From Pseudonocardia cypriaca (GTDB taxonomy: Bacteria; Actinomycetota; Actinomycetes; Mycobacteriales; Pseudonocardiaceae): a stretch of DNA of 64,000 nt. This document shows, one piece after another, positions 34,952-44,340 of the stretch. The position numbers and the translations under genes were made by a program. The stretch is taken from the NCBI RefSeq assembly GCF_006717045.1, contig NZ_VFPH01000002.1, forward strand, positions 1,364,001-1,428,000, written 5' to 3'. The notes beneath the pieces are model-generated. The model was not told where the DNA came from, ran no database searches, and worked only from the letters and a program-made list of their open reading frames with translations. The first letter of the stretch is position 1. Each line of letters starts with the position of its first letter.

Positions 34952-35509
34952 ATGAGGCTGCGATCCTGGCAGGCCGCCAACCTCTTGCCGGCCACCATCG
35001 CCATGGGGCTGGTGGCCGGCGTGTTCGGCGACTGGGCCGTCACGATCATGCCGGGCCTGCGAGCCACCGACGACCGCACGTTCGTCGGCGCGTTCCAGGC
35101 CCTCGACCGGGCGATCTACAGCCCCCTGTTCATGCTCACCTTCACGGGCGCGCTGGTGTTCACCGCCGTCGCCGCAGTCCTCTACGTGCGCGGCGACGAC
35201 CGCTCGCCGCTGCCGTGGGTCGCGGTGGCGTTCGGCCTCTACCTGGCGACCTTCGTCATCACCATGGCGGTCAACGTCCCGCTCGGCAACGGCCTCGTCG
35301 CGGCAGGCGCTCCCGACCGCATCGCCGACCTGGCGGCCGTGCGCGACGCCTTCGACGAGACCCGCTGGGCCCGCTGGCACGTGGTCCGCACACTCGCCAC
35401 CGCTGCCGCTTTCGGGTGCCTCGTCCGGGCCCTGGTCCTCCATGCACGAGCTAGCGTCCCCGGTGGACCGCGATGGCTCGATGACGGGCGACGGCCTGCT
35501 GGTCGGTGA
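34952..35509 (+). CDS. DUF1772 (anthrone-oxygenase-like) membrane protein
   Basis: 185 residues with four hydrophobic segments: NLLPATIAMGLVAGVFGDWAV, YSPLFMLTFTGALVFTAVAAVLY, WVAVAFGLYLATFVITMAV and VVRTLATAAAFGCLVRAL. NVPLGNGL and ETRWARWHVVRT are the typical DUF1772 signature. Function of bacterial members is unknown; fungal relatives include anthrone oxygenases. ATG 34952 chosen because the preceding in-frame stretch is polar and contains the likely promoter. The last 59 bases overlap the convergent dgt gene. Confidence 0.78.
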   Translation: MRLRSWQAANLLPATIAMGLVAGVFGDWAVTIMPGLRATDDRTFVGAFQALDRAIYSPLFMLTFTGALVFTAVAAVLYVRGDDRSPLPWVAVAFGLYLATFVITMAVNVPLGNGLVAAGAPDRIADLAAVRDAFDETRWARWHVVRTLATAAAFGCLVRALVLHARASVPGGPRWLDDGRRPAGR

Positions 35510-36707
35510 GGATCGCGACCTGGTCGAGCACCACCCGCAACCGGGCGGCGTCGTCGGCGGCGCTCTTCCACTCGGCGGCGAACACCGGATCGAGGGACTC
35601 CGGGGCGCCGTCGCGGAGGGCCGTGGCCAGCTCGACGAGCAGCTCGCGCTGGCGGGCCTGCATCGCGAGCCGCCCGGGGTCGCTCATCACGTACCGCAGG
35701 GCCACCGCCTTGAGCAGGGCGACCTCGGCCGCGGCCCGGGCCGGGACGACTAGGTCGGCGGCGTAGCGCAGCAGCGCGCGGTCGCCGTGAGCGGCGATCG
35801 TGGCATCGACGGCCGCGTGTACGAACCGGCCCACCAGCTCGCTGGTGAGCCGCTTGAGCGCCACGTGGTCGACGGCGGACGCGGACGCCGCCGAGAACCC
35901 GCGCACGGCGGCGACGACCGGCAGCGCCATCAGCGCGTCGGCCGCGTCGGCCAGCGCGCCCGGCTCGCCCCCGAAGTGCCGCACCGCGAGGTCGACGAGC
36001 GCGGCCCGCTCCCCCGGGACGCCGAGCGCGGCGAGGTCGATGCGTCCGGCGAGGATGCCGTCCTCGACGTCGTGCACGGAGTACGCGACGTCGTCGGACC
36101 AGTCCATGATCTGGGCCTCGAGGCATCGCCGTTCCGGCGGAGCGCCCTCGCGGACCCAGGCGAACACGTCCGCGTCCTCGGGGTAGGCGCTGTACTTGCG
36201 GTCGCCGGGCCGCCGCACCCACGGGTACTTGCAGGACGCGTCCAGCGTGGCCCGCGTGAGGTTGAGGCCCATCCCGTCGATCTTCGGCTCCAGCCGGGTG
36301 AGGATGCGCAGCGTCTGCGCGTTGCCCTCGAAACCGCCGTGCAGCCCGCAGCCGGCGGCGAACTCGTCGAGCGCGCGCTCCCCGTTGTGCCCGAACGGCG
36401 GGTGCCCGATGTCGTGGGCGAGCCCCGCGGTGTCGACGACGTCCGGGTCGCAGCCCAGCTCCTCGGCGATCCCCCGCCCGATCTGCGCGACCTCGAGGGA
36501 GTGGGTGAGCCGGGTGCGCGGCACCCCGCTGATCTCGGCGCCCTCCCCCGGCCCGACGACCTGGGTCTTGCCGGCCAGGCGGCGCAGCGCGGCGGAGTGC
36601 AGCACCCGGGCGCGGTCGCGGGCGAACGGGCTGCGCCGCTCCGTGCCCGCACCCTTCGCCGGCTCGGGCGCGGGGCGGGCGCGGTCGTGCGCGGAGTACT
36701 CGAGCAC
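35451..36707 (-). CDS. dgt: Deoxyguanosinetriphosphate triphosphohydrolase-like protein
   Basis: 418-residue HD-domain protein. RTRLTHSLEVAQIGRGIAEEL and AGLAHDIGHPPFGHNGE give the metal-binding H...HD, and MDWSDDVAYSVHDVEDGI the distal aspartate. Hydrolyses dNTPs to deoxynucleosides and tripolyphosphate. GTG 36707 begins VLEYSAHDRAR and shares its G with the TAG stop of the upstream gene (TAGTG). Conserved core gene usually neighbouring dnaG. Confidence 0.93.
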   Translation of the reverse strand: MLEYSAHDRARPAPEPAKGAGTERRSPFARDRARVLHSAALRRLAGKTQVVGPGEGAEISGVPRTRLTHSLEVAQIGRGIAEELGCDPDVVDTAGLAHDIGHPPFGHNGERALDEFAAGCGLHGGFEGNAQTLRILTRLEPKIDGMGLNLTRATLDASCKYPWVRRPGDRKYSAYPEDADVFAWVREGAPPERRCLEAQIMDWSDDVAYSVHDVEDGILAGRIDLAALGVPGERAALVDLAVRHFGGEPGALADAADALMALPVVAAVRGFSAASASAVDHVALKRLTSELVGRFVHAAVDATIAAHGDRALLRYAADLVVPARAAAEVALLKAVALRYVMSDPGRLAMQARQRELLVELATALRDGAPESLDPVFAAEWKSAADDAARLRVVLDQVAILTDQQAVARHRAIAVHRGR

Positions 36708-37447
36708 TAGCCGAGCCCCGTGGACTCGGTGTCCACGGACGCGTGGGTGAGCTGGTAGTACAGCAACGCGGCGGTCTCGCGGACGATGTAGCGCAGCTGC
36801 GTCTCCCGGGTCTGCACGACCGGGCCGCTGCGGGTGGGTGAGGTCCATGCGTCGAGGCCGCTTTCGCGGGCCATCGTGCGGGCGCGCAGCGAGTGCCACG
36901 GGTCGCTCACGACCAGCGCGCTCGACCAGCCGTCCTGCTCCGCCCGCGCCGCCACGGCCTGCATGCTGCCGAGGGTGTCCGATCCCTCCGCGACGGCGAT
37001 CACGGCATCGGCGGGCACCCCGCGCTCGATCAGGTAGCGGCGCCCGGCCTCGGCCTCGGTGTAGACGTCGCCCGCGCGGTTGCCACCGGTGGTGACGATC
37101 CGCGGGGCGAGGCCCTCCTCGTACAGCGCCTCCGCGTGCCGCAGCCGGTAGGCGAAGATCGAGCTGGGTTCGCCGTCGTACTGCGCGGCCCCGAGCACGA
37201 TCACGGCGTCGACCGGCTGCCGGTCGTCGACCCGCGCCACCTGCCACACGCGGAAAGCGGTGCCCCCCACCACCAGCGCGGCCATCAGCACGGCGCCGAC
37301 GACCAGCCGGAAGACCCAGCCCCGCCGCCGTGGCGGAGGGGGGAGGTCGCGGAGCGGGAGGGTGGGCGCCTCGGCCGCCACCAGGTCCGCGGCGCGGCGG
37401 GGTGACCCGGCCGCGACGGCCCTGCTGAAGTCGTGGCGCGCCGTCAT
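36707..37447 (-). CDS. DUF218 (YdcF/SanA) family membrane protein
   Basis: 246 residues: a cytosolic N-terminus of about 43 residues, one transmembrane helix (VFRLVVGAVLMAALVVGGTAF) and an external DUF218 domain with VDAVIVLGAAQYDGEPS, RIVTTGGNRAGD and ALVVSDPWHSLRA. The family is linked to envelope integrity and vancomycin sensitivity (SanA). Starts one base into the xdhC stop (TGATG) and abuts dgt, forming a three-gene operon. Confidence 0.88.
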   Translation of the reverse strand: MTARHDFSRAVAAGSPRRAADLVAAEAPTLPLRDLPPPPRRRGWVFRLVVGAVLMAALVVGGTAFRVWQVARVDDRQPVDAVIVLGAAQYDGEPSSIFAYRLRHAEALYEEGLAPRIVTTGGNRAGDVYTEAEAGRRYLIERGVPADAVIAVAEGSDTLGSMQAVAARAEQDGWSSALVVSDPWHSLRARTMARESGLDAWTSPTRSGPVVQTRETQLRYIVRETAALLYYQLTHASVDTESTGLG

Positions 37448-38469
37448 CAGCCGATCCGGCCCTCACCGGCGACGAGCGCGGTGCCCGCCCGCCCGGACCG
37501 GGCCGCCACGACCTGCGCGACGATCGACACCGCCGTCTCCGCCGGGGTGCGGGCGCCGAGGTCGAGCCCGACCGGGCCGTGCAGCCGGGCCAGCTCGGCC
37601 TCGGTGAGGCCGGCCGCCAGCAGCCGCTCCCGGCGCGCGGCCTGGGTGCGGCGCGAACCCAGCGCGCCGATGAAGCCCCGCCCTCGCCGCAACGCGTCGA
37701 CCAGCACGACGTCGAACGCGGGCGCGTGGTCGAGCAGCACGAGGACGTCGGCGTCGGTGAACTCGGCGACGGCGGTGTGGACGGCATCGAGGTCGGTCTC
37801 GGCGCGCGCCGCCCAACCGAGCAGCCCGGCCTGCGCGAGCAGCGCCTCCCCGATCGCGCCCGCCCCGGCGACCAGCACCGACGGCACCGGCACCCAGATG
37901 TCGACCAGCAGCTCGACCTCGCCCGCCGGCACCCGCTCGGTGGCCGTGGCACCGCGGCGGAGCAGCCCGCGAGCGGCCCCGGTGGCCTCCGCGTCGAGCT
38001 CCGCCGTGCCCAACGACCCGTGGACGGACTCCAGCTCGGGCCCCGTGAGCACGACCGCCCCGGTGCCCTGCACGGTGGAGACCAGCGCGGCCGGCACACC
38101 CCGTTCGAGGGCCTCTCCCAGCGCCGCGGCCTGTTCGGCCGGCAACGGGTGGCCCAGCAGCGTGGCGCCGCCCGCGCACGCGAGCCCGGCGTCGAGCGCC
38201 GCGGCCTCCGCCACGTGCGCCTCCCGGGTGTGCGGTCCGGACACCGCGGCCGCGGCCAGCGGCACGACCGCGTCGTCGAGCGTGCCGCGGTACAGCGCGC
38301 CGGCCACCGAGCCACCCGTCGTGCCTGCGACGAGCTGCCCGCTCTCGACGGTGCCGAAGCCGTGCCGTGCGAGCACCCGCACCACCCCGACGCCGTCCGG
38401 CGCCCACTTCCGCAACGCCGCACCGAGCTCCCGGAGCCCCGACAAGGAGGCAGCCCCCGCTTCCGTCAC
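37447..38469 (-). CDS. XdhC/CoxF family protein
   Basis: 340 residues. The N-terminal XdhC_CoxI domain shows GFGTVESGQLVAGTTGGSVAGALYRG, and the C-terminal Rossmann domain has VLVAGAGAIGEALLAQAGLLGW, ADVLVLLDHAPAFD, GFIGALGSRRTQAARRERL and GPVGLDLGARTPAETAVSI. The family inserts the sulfurated molybdenum cofactor into xanthine dehydrogenase or CO dehydrogenase; no such enzyme is encoded in the window, so the client is elsewhere. First gene of the xdhC-ydcF-dgt operon. Confidence 0.88.
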   Translation of the reverse strand: MTEAGAASLSGLRELGAALRKWAPDGVGVVRVLARHGFGTVESGQLVAGTTGGSVAGALYRGTLDDAVVPLAAAAVSGPHTREAHVAEAAALDAGLACAGGATLLGHPLPAEQAAALGEALERGVPAALVSTVQGTGAVVLTGPELESVHGSLGTAELDAEATGAARGLLRRGATATERVPAGEVELLVDIWVPVPSVLVAGAGAIGEALLAQAGLLGWAARAETDLDAVHTAVAEFTDADVLVLLDHAPAFDVVLVDALRRGRGFIGALGSRRTQAARRERLLAAGLTEAELARLHGPVGLDLGARTPAETAVSIVAQVVAARSGRAGTALVAGEGRIG

Positions 38470-38529
38470 GAGGCCAAGGGTAGCGATCGGCGGCGACGGG
38501 GATCGGGCGCGAACACGCCGATCGTGTGA

Positions 38530-38680
38530 CGTGATCCTCCACCGGGCGGGGAACGCCCTGGTGATCTCCAGCGTTGCGCGAGAGGAATCTCCATACCCAC
38601 CGGCACAGGAATCATGGATCCCGCAGAAAGTACCGGCGCCGTCCTCGCAGGACGGCGTTCTCGACGGGCGGCTCGCCCGT
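38530..38680 (+). promoter_or_regulatory. Structured 5' leader of the CNNM operon
   Basis: Successive hairpins lead into the start codon: CACCGGGCG/CGCCCTGGTG (about 38540-38563), GCCGTCCT-CGC-AGGACGGC (38638-38656, perfect 8-bp stem) and ACGGGCG-GCT-CGCCCGT (38664-38680), whose last bases are the first two of the GTG start. The final stem could hide the start. It matches no riboswitch class I could recognise. Confidence 0.45.
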
Positions 38681-40025
38681 GACCATCCTCTCCATCCTCC
38701 TCGGCGTGCTGACCGTCGGCGCCCTCACCGTGCTCACCGGCTACTTCGTGGCCCAGGAGTTCGGCTACATGGCCGTCGACCGCTCCCGCCTCCAGGCCCG
38801 CGCCTCCGCCGGCGACGCCGGTGCACGCCGCGCACTCGGCATCACCCGCCGCACCTCGTTCATGCTCTCCGGCGCGCAGCTGGGCATCACCGTCACCGGC
38901 CTGCTGGCCGGCTACGTGGCCGAACCGATGATCGGCGACGGGGTGGCGGAGCTGCTGGGCGACACCGGCCTCGGGGTCGCCGTCGGCGCCCTGGTGGCGC
39001 TGGTCGTCGTCACGGTCGTGCAGATGGTGTTCGGCGAGCTGTTCCCCAAGAACCTCGCGATCGCCCGGCCCGAACCGGTGGCCCGCGCACTCGCGCTCTC
39101 CACCTCGATCTACCTGGCCGCGTTCGGCTGGCTGATCCGGCTGTTCGACGCCGCCTCGAACGTGCTGCTCAAGGCGCTGCGGATCGAGCCGGTGCACGAC
39201 GTCGAGCACGCGGCCACCCCGCGCGACCTGGAAGCGATCATCGACGAGTCCCGCGACAGCGGCGACCTCGACGACGACCTGTCCACCCTGCTGGACCGCG
39301 TCCTCGACTTCACCGACCGCACCGCGCGCGCCGCGATGATCCCGCGGCCCCGGGTCACCTCGATCCGAGCCGACGCCCCGATCTCCGAGCTGGTCGAGGT
39401 GATGGCATCCGGCCACTCGCGCCTCCCGGTGATCGGCGAGAGCCCCGACGACGTGGTGGGCGTGATCTGCCTGCGCGACCTCCTCGCCTGCGAGGGCCGG
39501 GCCGACCTGGCCACCCTGCGCGTCTCCGACGTGGCCCGCACGCCCGTGCTCGTGCCGGCATCGCTGCCGCTGCCCACCGTGCTCGACCGGCTGCGCGCGG
39601 CCGACGACGAGTTCGCCGTGGTCGTCGACGAGTACGGCGGCCTCGCGGGCGTCGTCACGGTCGAGGACATCGCGGAGGAGCTCGTCGGCGAGATCACCGA
39701 CGAGCACGACCCGGCGGGCGCCGACGGCCTCGCCGCGGGCGACGGCGAGTGGACCGTGCCCGGCACGCTCTCCGTCGAGGAGGTGGAGCGCTTGCTCGAC
39801 GCCGATCTGCCCGAAGGCGGCTACCAGACCATCGGCGGCCTCGTGATCGACGAGCTGCAGCGGCTCCCCGAACCCGGCGACGGCGTGCGGCTCACCCTGC
39901 AGAACCCGTCTCTGTCCGAGGAGGGCGAGCCGCCCCGCACGCTCGCCATCACGGTGCTCGCCGTCGAGCGGCACGTGCCGTCCTCGGTGCGGCTGGCCTG
40001 GGCCGAAGCGGAGGTGCCGGCATGA
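38679..40025 (+). CDS. CNNM/HlyC-CorC family membrane protein with CBS pair
   Basis: 448 residues: N-terminal CNNM transmembrane domain (ILLGVLTVGALTVLTGYFVAQEF; FMLSGAQLGITVTGLLAGY; FGELFPKNLAIARPEPVA), two CBS domains (ARAAMIPRPRVTSIR..., DEFAVVVDEYGGLAGVVTVEDI) and a C-terminal CorC_HlyC domain (WTVPGTLSVEEVERLL). Probable magnesium or cobalt exporter or sensor. Start GTG 38679 gives a short external tail before the first helix; a frame extension upstream is arginine-rich and unlikely. Coupled to the next gene by ATGA. Confidence 0.88.
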   Translation: MTILSILLGVLTVGALTVLTGYFVAQEFGYMAVDRSRLQARASAGDAGARRALGITRRTSFMLSGAQLGITVTGLLAGYVAEPMIGDGVAELLGDTGLGVAVGALVALVVVTVVQMVFGELFPKNLAIARPEPVARALALSTSIYLAAFGWLIRLFDAASNVLLKALRIEPVHDVEHAATPRDLEAIIDESRDSGDLDDDLSTLLDRVLDFTDRTARAAMIPRPRVTSIRADAPISELVEVMASGHSRLPVIGESPDDVVGVICLRDLLACEGRADLATLRVSDVARTPVLVPASLPLPTVLDRLRAADDEFAVVVDEYGGLAGVVTVEDIAEELVGEITDEHDPAGADGLAAGDGEWTVPGTLSVEEVERLLDADLPEGGYQTIGGLVIDELQRLPEPGDGVRLTLQNPSLSEEGEPPRTLAITVLAVERHVPSSVRLAWAEAEVPA

Positions 40026-41020
40026 GCATCGGTGTCTCGCTCGGGGTCTCCGTGCTGCTGGTCGCGCTCTCGGCCTTCTTCGTGGCGATCGAGTTCGCGC
40101 TCGTCGCGGCCCGCCGCTACCGCTTGGAGGAGGCCGCCGTCACCAGTGCGTCGGCCAGGGCGGCGCTGCGCTCGGCGCGGGACCTCTCGATGCTGCTCGC
40201 CGGCTCGCAGCTGGGCATCACGCTCTGCACCGTCGGGCTCGGCGCCATCGGCAAGCCGGCAGTCGAGGAGCTGCTGCACCCGCTGTTCGGCGGGCTCGGC
40301 GACCCGTGGGCCACGGTCGTCTCGTTCCTGCTGTCGCTGATCGTCGTCACGTTCGTGCACCTGGTGGTCGGCGAGATGGCGCCCAAGTCATGGGCGATCG
40401 CCCACCCCGAACGCTCCGCCACCATGCTGGCGCTGCCGATGCGCGCGTTCATGCTGCTCACGCGCCCGGTGCTGGTCGCGCTGAACGGCATGGCGAACTG
40501 GTGCCTGCACCGGGTCGGCGTCGAACCGGTCGACGAGCTGGCGAACGGGCGCAACCCGGACGACCTGCGCGAGCTGGTGGAGCACTCCGCCACGGCGGGT
40601 TCCCTCGACCCGGGACGGCGCGATCAGATCGTCACCGCGCTCGAGCTGGACCGGGCACCGCTGCGCGAGGTCGCACGGCCGCGGTCGGAGGTGGCAGGCG
40701 TGTCCACCAGCGCCGACGCCGCCGCGATCCGCGCCGCCGCCCGGGAGAGCGGCCACCTGCGGCTCGTCGTCGGCGACGGCGAAGGGCACGCGGTCGGGGT
40801 GGTGCACGTCCGCGACGCGCTGGCCGTGCCGCCGGGCACCACGGCGGGCGAGCTCATGCGCCCGATCCGCACGCTCCCGGCCGACCTGCCGATCCACGAC
40901 GCCCTGTCCGCCATGCAGGCCGGGCGCAACCAGATCGCGCTGGTGGAGTCCGACGGCGCGGTCGTCGGGCTGGTGACTCTGCACGACCTGCTGGACCGCC
41001 TGCTGCCGGCCCCCGCCTGA
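40022..41020 (+). CDS. CNNM family membrane protein lacking the CorC_HlyC domain
   Basis: 332 residues: CNNM domain (LLVALSAFFVAIEFALVAARRYRLEE, LLAGSQLGITLCTVGLGAIGKPAVE, LVVGEMAPKSWAIAHPERSA) plus two CBS domains ending LVTLHDLLDRLLP, with no C-terminal transporter-associated domain. Overlaps the first CNNM gene by four bases, so the two products may form a heteromer. The same paired arrangement occurs in other actinobacteria. A perfect 20-bp hairpin follows the stop. Confidence 0.87.
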   Translation: MSIGVSLGVSVLLVALSAFFVAIEFALVAARRYRLEEAAVTSASARAALRSARDLSMLLAGSQLGITLCTVGLGAIGKPAVEELLHPLFGGLGDPWATVVSFLLSLIVVTFVHLVVGEMAPKSWAIAHPERSATMLALPMRAFMLLTRPVLVALNGMANWCLHRVGVEPVDELANGRNPDDLRELVEHSATAGSLDPGRRDQIVTALELDRAPLREVARPRSEVAGVSTSADAAAIRAAARESGHLRLVVGDGEGHAVGVVHVRDALAVPPGTTAGELMRPIRTLPADLPIHDALSAMQAGRNQIALVESDGAVVGLVTLHDLLDRLLPAPA

Positions 41021-41024
41021 ACCG

Positions 41025-41071
41025 ACGAGCGGCGCGTTCGTCGGATAGGTTCCGACGAACGCGCCGCTCGT
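41025..41071. terminator. Bidirectional hairpin between CNNM and glyS genes
   Basis: 41025-41044 and 41052-41071 are perfect 20-bp inverted repeats (ACGAGCGGCGCG... ) with the 7-base loop ATAGGTT. It lies 4 bases after the CNNM stop and 7 bases after the glyS stop. Confidence 0.8.
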
Positions 41072-41078
41072 TGGAACG

Positions 41079-42476
<1,398 letters not shown>

Positions 42477-42579
42477 GGGTGACTCCAGGTGGACGGACGG
42501 TGAGATCTCAGGGTATCCGGCGCACTCCACCGCATTGCCCGCCCCCGCCCGCCACCCGAGCAGTCGCCGGCCTGCAGGC

Positions 42580-42644
42580 GCGTTCCGCGGAACGCTGCTG
42601 ATCTCAGCGCGGACGTGGGCGGCCCCGCGTTCCGCGGAACGCGG
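42580..42644. repeat. Two copies of palindrome GCGTTCCGCGGAACGC
   Basis: Perfect copies at 42580-42595 and 42627-42642; the second extends to a 20-bp palindrome (42625-42644). The same 16-mer occurs at 29087-29102, and its 14-bp core CGTTCCGCGGAACG at 51749-51762, both within R2. The surrounding stretch 42477-42706 upstream of glyS shows no gene. Confidence 0.7.
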
Positions 42645-42706
42645 TGAACGCCCTGCTCGTGGGGAGCCTTCCATGGCGCCGCACATTTCCGAGGCCCACC
42701 CCACCG

Positions 42707-43229
42707 GGCCTTCGGTGGCGCCGCGCATCCTGCGGGGCCGCCCCTTCCTGCGCGCGGCGCCACCGAAGGCCGGTCTCACCACCATGATCAAGGCTTCGGC
42801 GCAAAGCCGGCGAAAACAAGCCGGGAACGCGCCGAAACACCGATCATGGGGCGCGAGCCGGGTCGCGGGTCAGGCTGATCGGCGCGAGGAGCACGCCAGG
42901 GTCGCGGGCGAGGCCGTCGTGTACTGCTCGCGGTGATCCGCAAGGTTCACGCACCCGTTCTCGTCCCACGCTGCCCGTCGACCGGCTGCCTGGACCGACA
43001 AGGGGTGCGCGAACACAAACCCGGTGCGCGACGGCAAAGAGATCGCCGACACCGGCCTCCTGGCGGCGCCGCGCGCCCAAGGGGCAGGCCCCCGGCCTGC
43101 CCCCACCGCATGCCCCAGGGGCCGCAGAGGCTCACAGGTCAAGGGGCGCGCAGCGCTCGCGAAGCGACGCCGCAGGCGCCCTTGAGCTGTGAGGGGCGGC
43201 CCCGCACAATGCGCGGCGCCGCCAGGAGC
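42707..43229. repeat. Composite intergenic repeat R1, copy b
   Basis: Modules, left to right: perfect 20-bp inverted repeat (42707-42726 / 42752-42771, CCTTCGGTGGCGCC core); 66-bp CATGATC to GATCATG module (42783-42848); a block shared with copy a (GTCGCGGGCG, TGCTCG); the GAGATCGCCGA flank (about 43021-43050); and an outer inverted repeat (43054-43074 / 43211-43228, GGCGGCGCCGCGC core). The last encloses a 10-bp hairpin GGGGCAGGCC/GGCCTGCCCC (43081-43103) and a long stem CTCACAG.../...CTGTGAG (about 43131-43192). Copy a at 24467-24769 has the same order inverted. Confidence 0.75.
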
Positions 43230-43299
43230 CCCGGAAAGGGCAGACCTTGCGACGGAAGGCCTTGACCGAGCACGGCACGGGCACCGAGGGAAAGACTGG

Positions 43300-43311
43300 A
43301 CTTATATAAGT
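43300..43311. promoter_or_regulatory. ArsR operator palindrome
   Basis: ACTTATATAAGT is a perfect 12-bp, AT-rich palindrome 21 bases before the ArsR-type gene start. ArsR regulators of this type typically autorepress from such promoter dyads. Confidence 0.6.
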
Positions 43312-43332
43312 GCCAGCTGTAGCTTGAGCCCC

Positions 43333-43683
43333 GTGCACGCGTTCGACGTCCTCGGCGACCCGGTCCGCCGCCGGATCCTCGAGCTCCTCGCCGACGGCGA
43401 GCAGACCTCGGGTGCGGTCACCGCAGTCGTCCGCGCGGAGTTCGGCATCTCCCAGCCCGCTGTGTCGCAGCACCTCAAGGTGCTGCGGGACAGCGGCTTC
43501 GCGTCCGTGCGGGCCGAGGGCACCCGCAGGCTCTACGCCGTGCGGCCCGAGCCGCTGCAGGACGTCGACGCGTGGCTGGGGCGCTTCCGCCGGATCTGGA
43601 CCCCTCGCCTGGCCGCACTGGCCACCGAGATCGAGCGCGGCAAGCGCGAGCGCAGGTTGCGCCACGACGACCCCGAGGAGTGA
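43333..43683 (+). CDS. ArsR family transcriptional regulator
   Basis: 116 residues, winged helix: FDVLGDPVRRRILELLADGEQTSGAV, GISQPAVSQHLKVLRDSGFASVRAEGTRRLYAVRPEPL. No clustered cysteines or metal-site histidines, so probably not a metal sensor but one of the ArsR regulators paired with SRPBCC proteins. GTG 43333 is the start that fits family length. One base separates its stop from the SRPBCC start. The palindrome ACTTATATAAGT lies just upstream. Confidence 0.86.
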   Translation: MHAFDVLGDPVRRRILELLADGEQTSGAVTAVVRAEFGISQPAVSQHLKVLRDSGFASVRAEGTRRLYAVRPEPLQDVDAWLGRFRRIWTPRLAALATEIERGKRERRLRHDDPEE

Positions 43684-43684
43684 C

Positions 43685-44308
43685 ATGTTCGACATCGACC
43701 CGCAGATCAGCGCGGTGAGCCGCATGGTCGGCAGCAGGGAGCGCGACGGCCGCGAGGCCAAGGTCGTGACGATCAGCCAGGCCTACGACACCGACGTCGA
43801 GGACCTCTGGGTGGCCTGCACGACCTCCGAGCGCCTCGCGCGCTGGTTCGCCCCGGTCTCCGGGGAGCTGCGGCTCGGCGGGCGCTACCAGATCGAGGGC
43901 AATGCGAGCGGCACCGTCGAACGCTGCGACCCGCCCAAGAGCTTCTCGCTCACGTGGGAGTTCGGCGGCGGGGTCAGCTGGGTCGAGGTGCGCCTCTCCC
44001 CCGAGCCCGGCGGCGGTTCGCGCTTCGAGCTGGACCACATCGCCCACCCCGAGGAGCACTGGAACCTGTACGGGCCGGGCGCGGTCGGGCTCGGGTACGA
44101 CATGGCTCTCGCGGCGCTGGCCCTGCACCTGGCCACGGGCGCGGTCACCAACGACCAGGACCACGCCGGTTGGTGGGCGTCGGACGAGGCGAAGCGGTTC
44201 CTCGCCGCGGCCGGGGATCGCTGGTACGAGGCCGATGTGGCGGGCGGCGCCGACCCCGAGGCCGCCCGGGCGGCGGCCGACCGCACCGTCGGGGCGTACA
44301 CCGCCTGA
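43685..44308 (+). CDS. SRPBCC (AHSA1-like) domain protein
   Basis: 207 residues of the START/Bet v 1-like fold: TISQAYDTDVEDLWVACTTSERLARWFAPVSGELRLGGRYQIEG, then SGTVERCDPPKSFSLTWEFGG and FELDHIAHPEEHW. Such proteins bind small hydrophobic ligands and are very often co-transcribed with an ArsR regulator, as here. Role in the cell unknown. The C-terminal 60 residues are helical. Confidence 0.85.
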   Translation: MFDIDPQISAVSRMVGSRERDGREAKVVTISQAYDTDVEDLWVACTTSERLARWFAPVSGELRLGGRYQIEGNASGTVERCDPPKSFSLTWEFGGGVSWVEVRLSPEPGGGSRFELDHIAHPEEHWNLYGPGAVGLGYDMALAALALHLATGAVTNDQDHAGWWASDEAKRFLAAAGDRWYEADVAGGADPEAARAAADRTVGAYTA

Positions 44309-44340
44309 ACCGCGCGCTCGGGCGTGCCACGCTGACCGGC

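Noticed and set aside
35451..38423. A 990-codon minus-strand frame
   Set aside because: Only the final 418 codons are dgt; the rest is antisense-like shadow across the DUF218 and XdhC genes, which have clear starts, overlaps and motifs in their own frames.
37433..41020. A 1195-codon plus-strand frame
   Set aside because: Shadow across xdhC and the first CNNM gene; only 40022-41020 is the real second CNNM gene.
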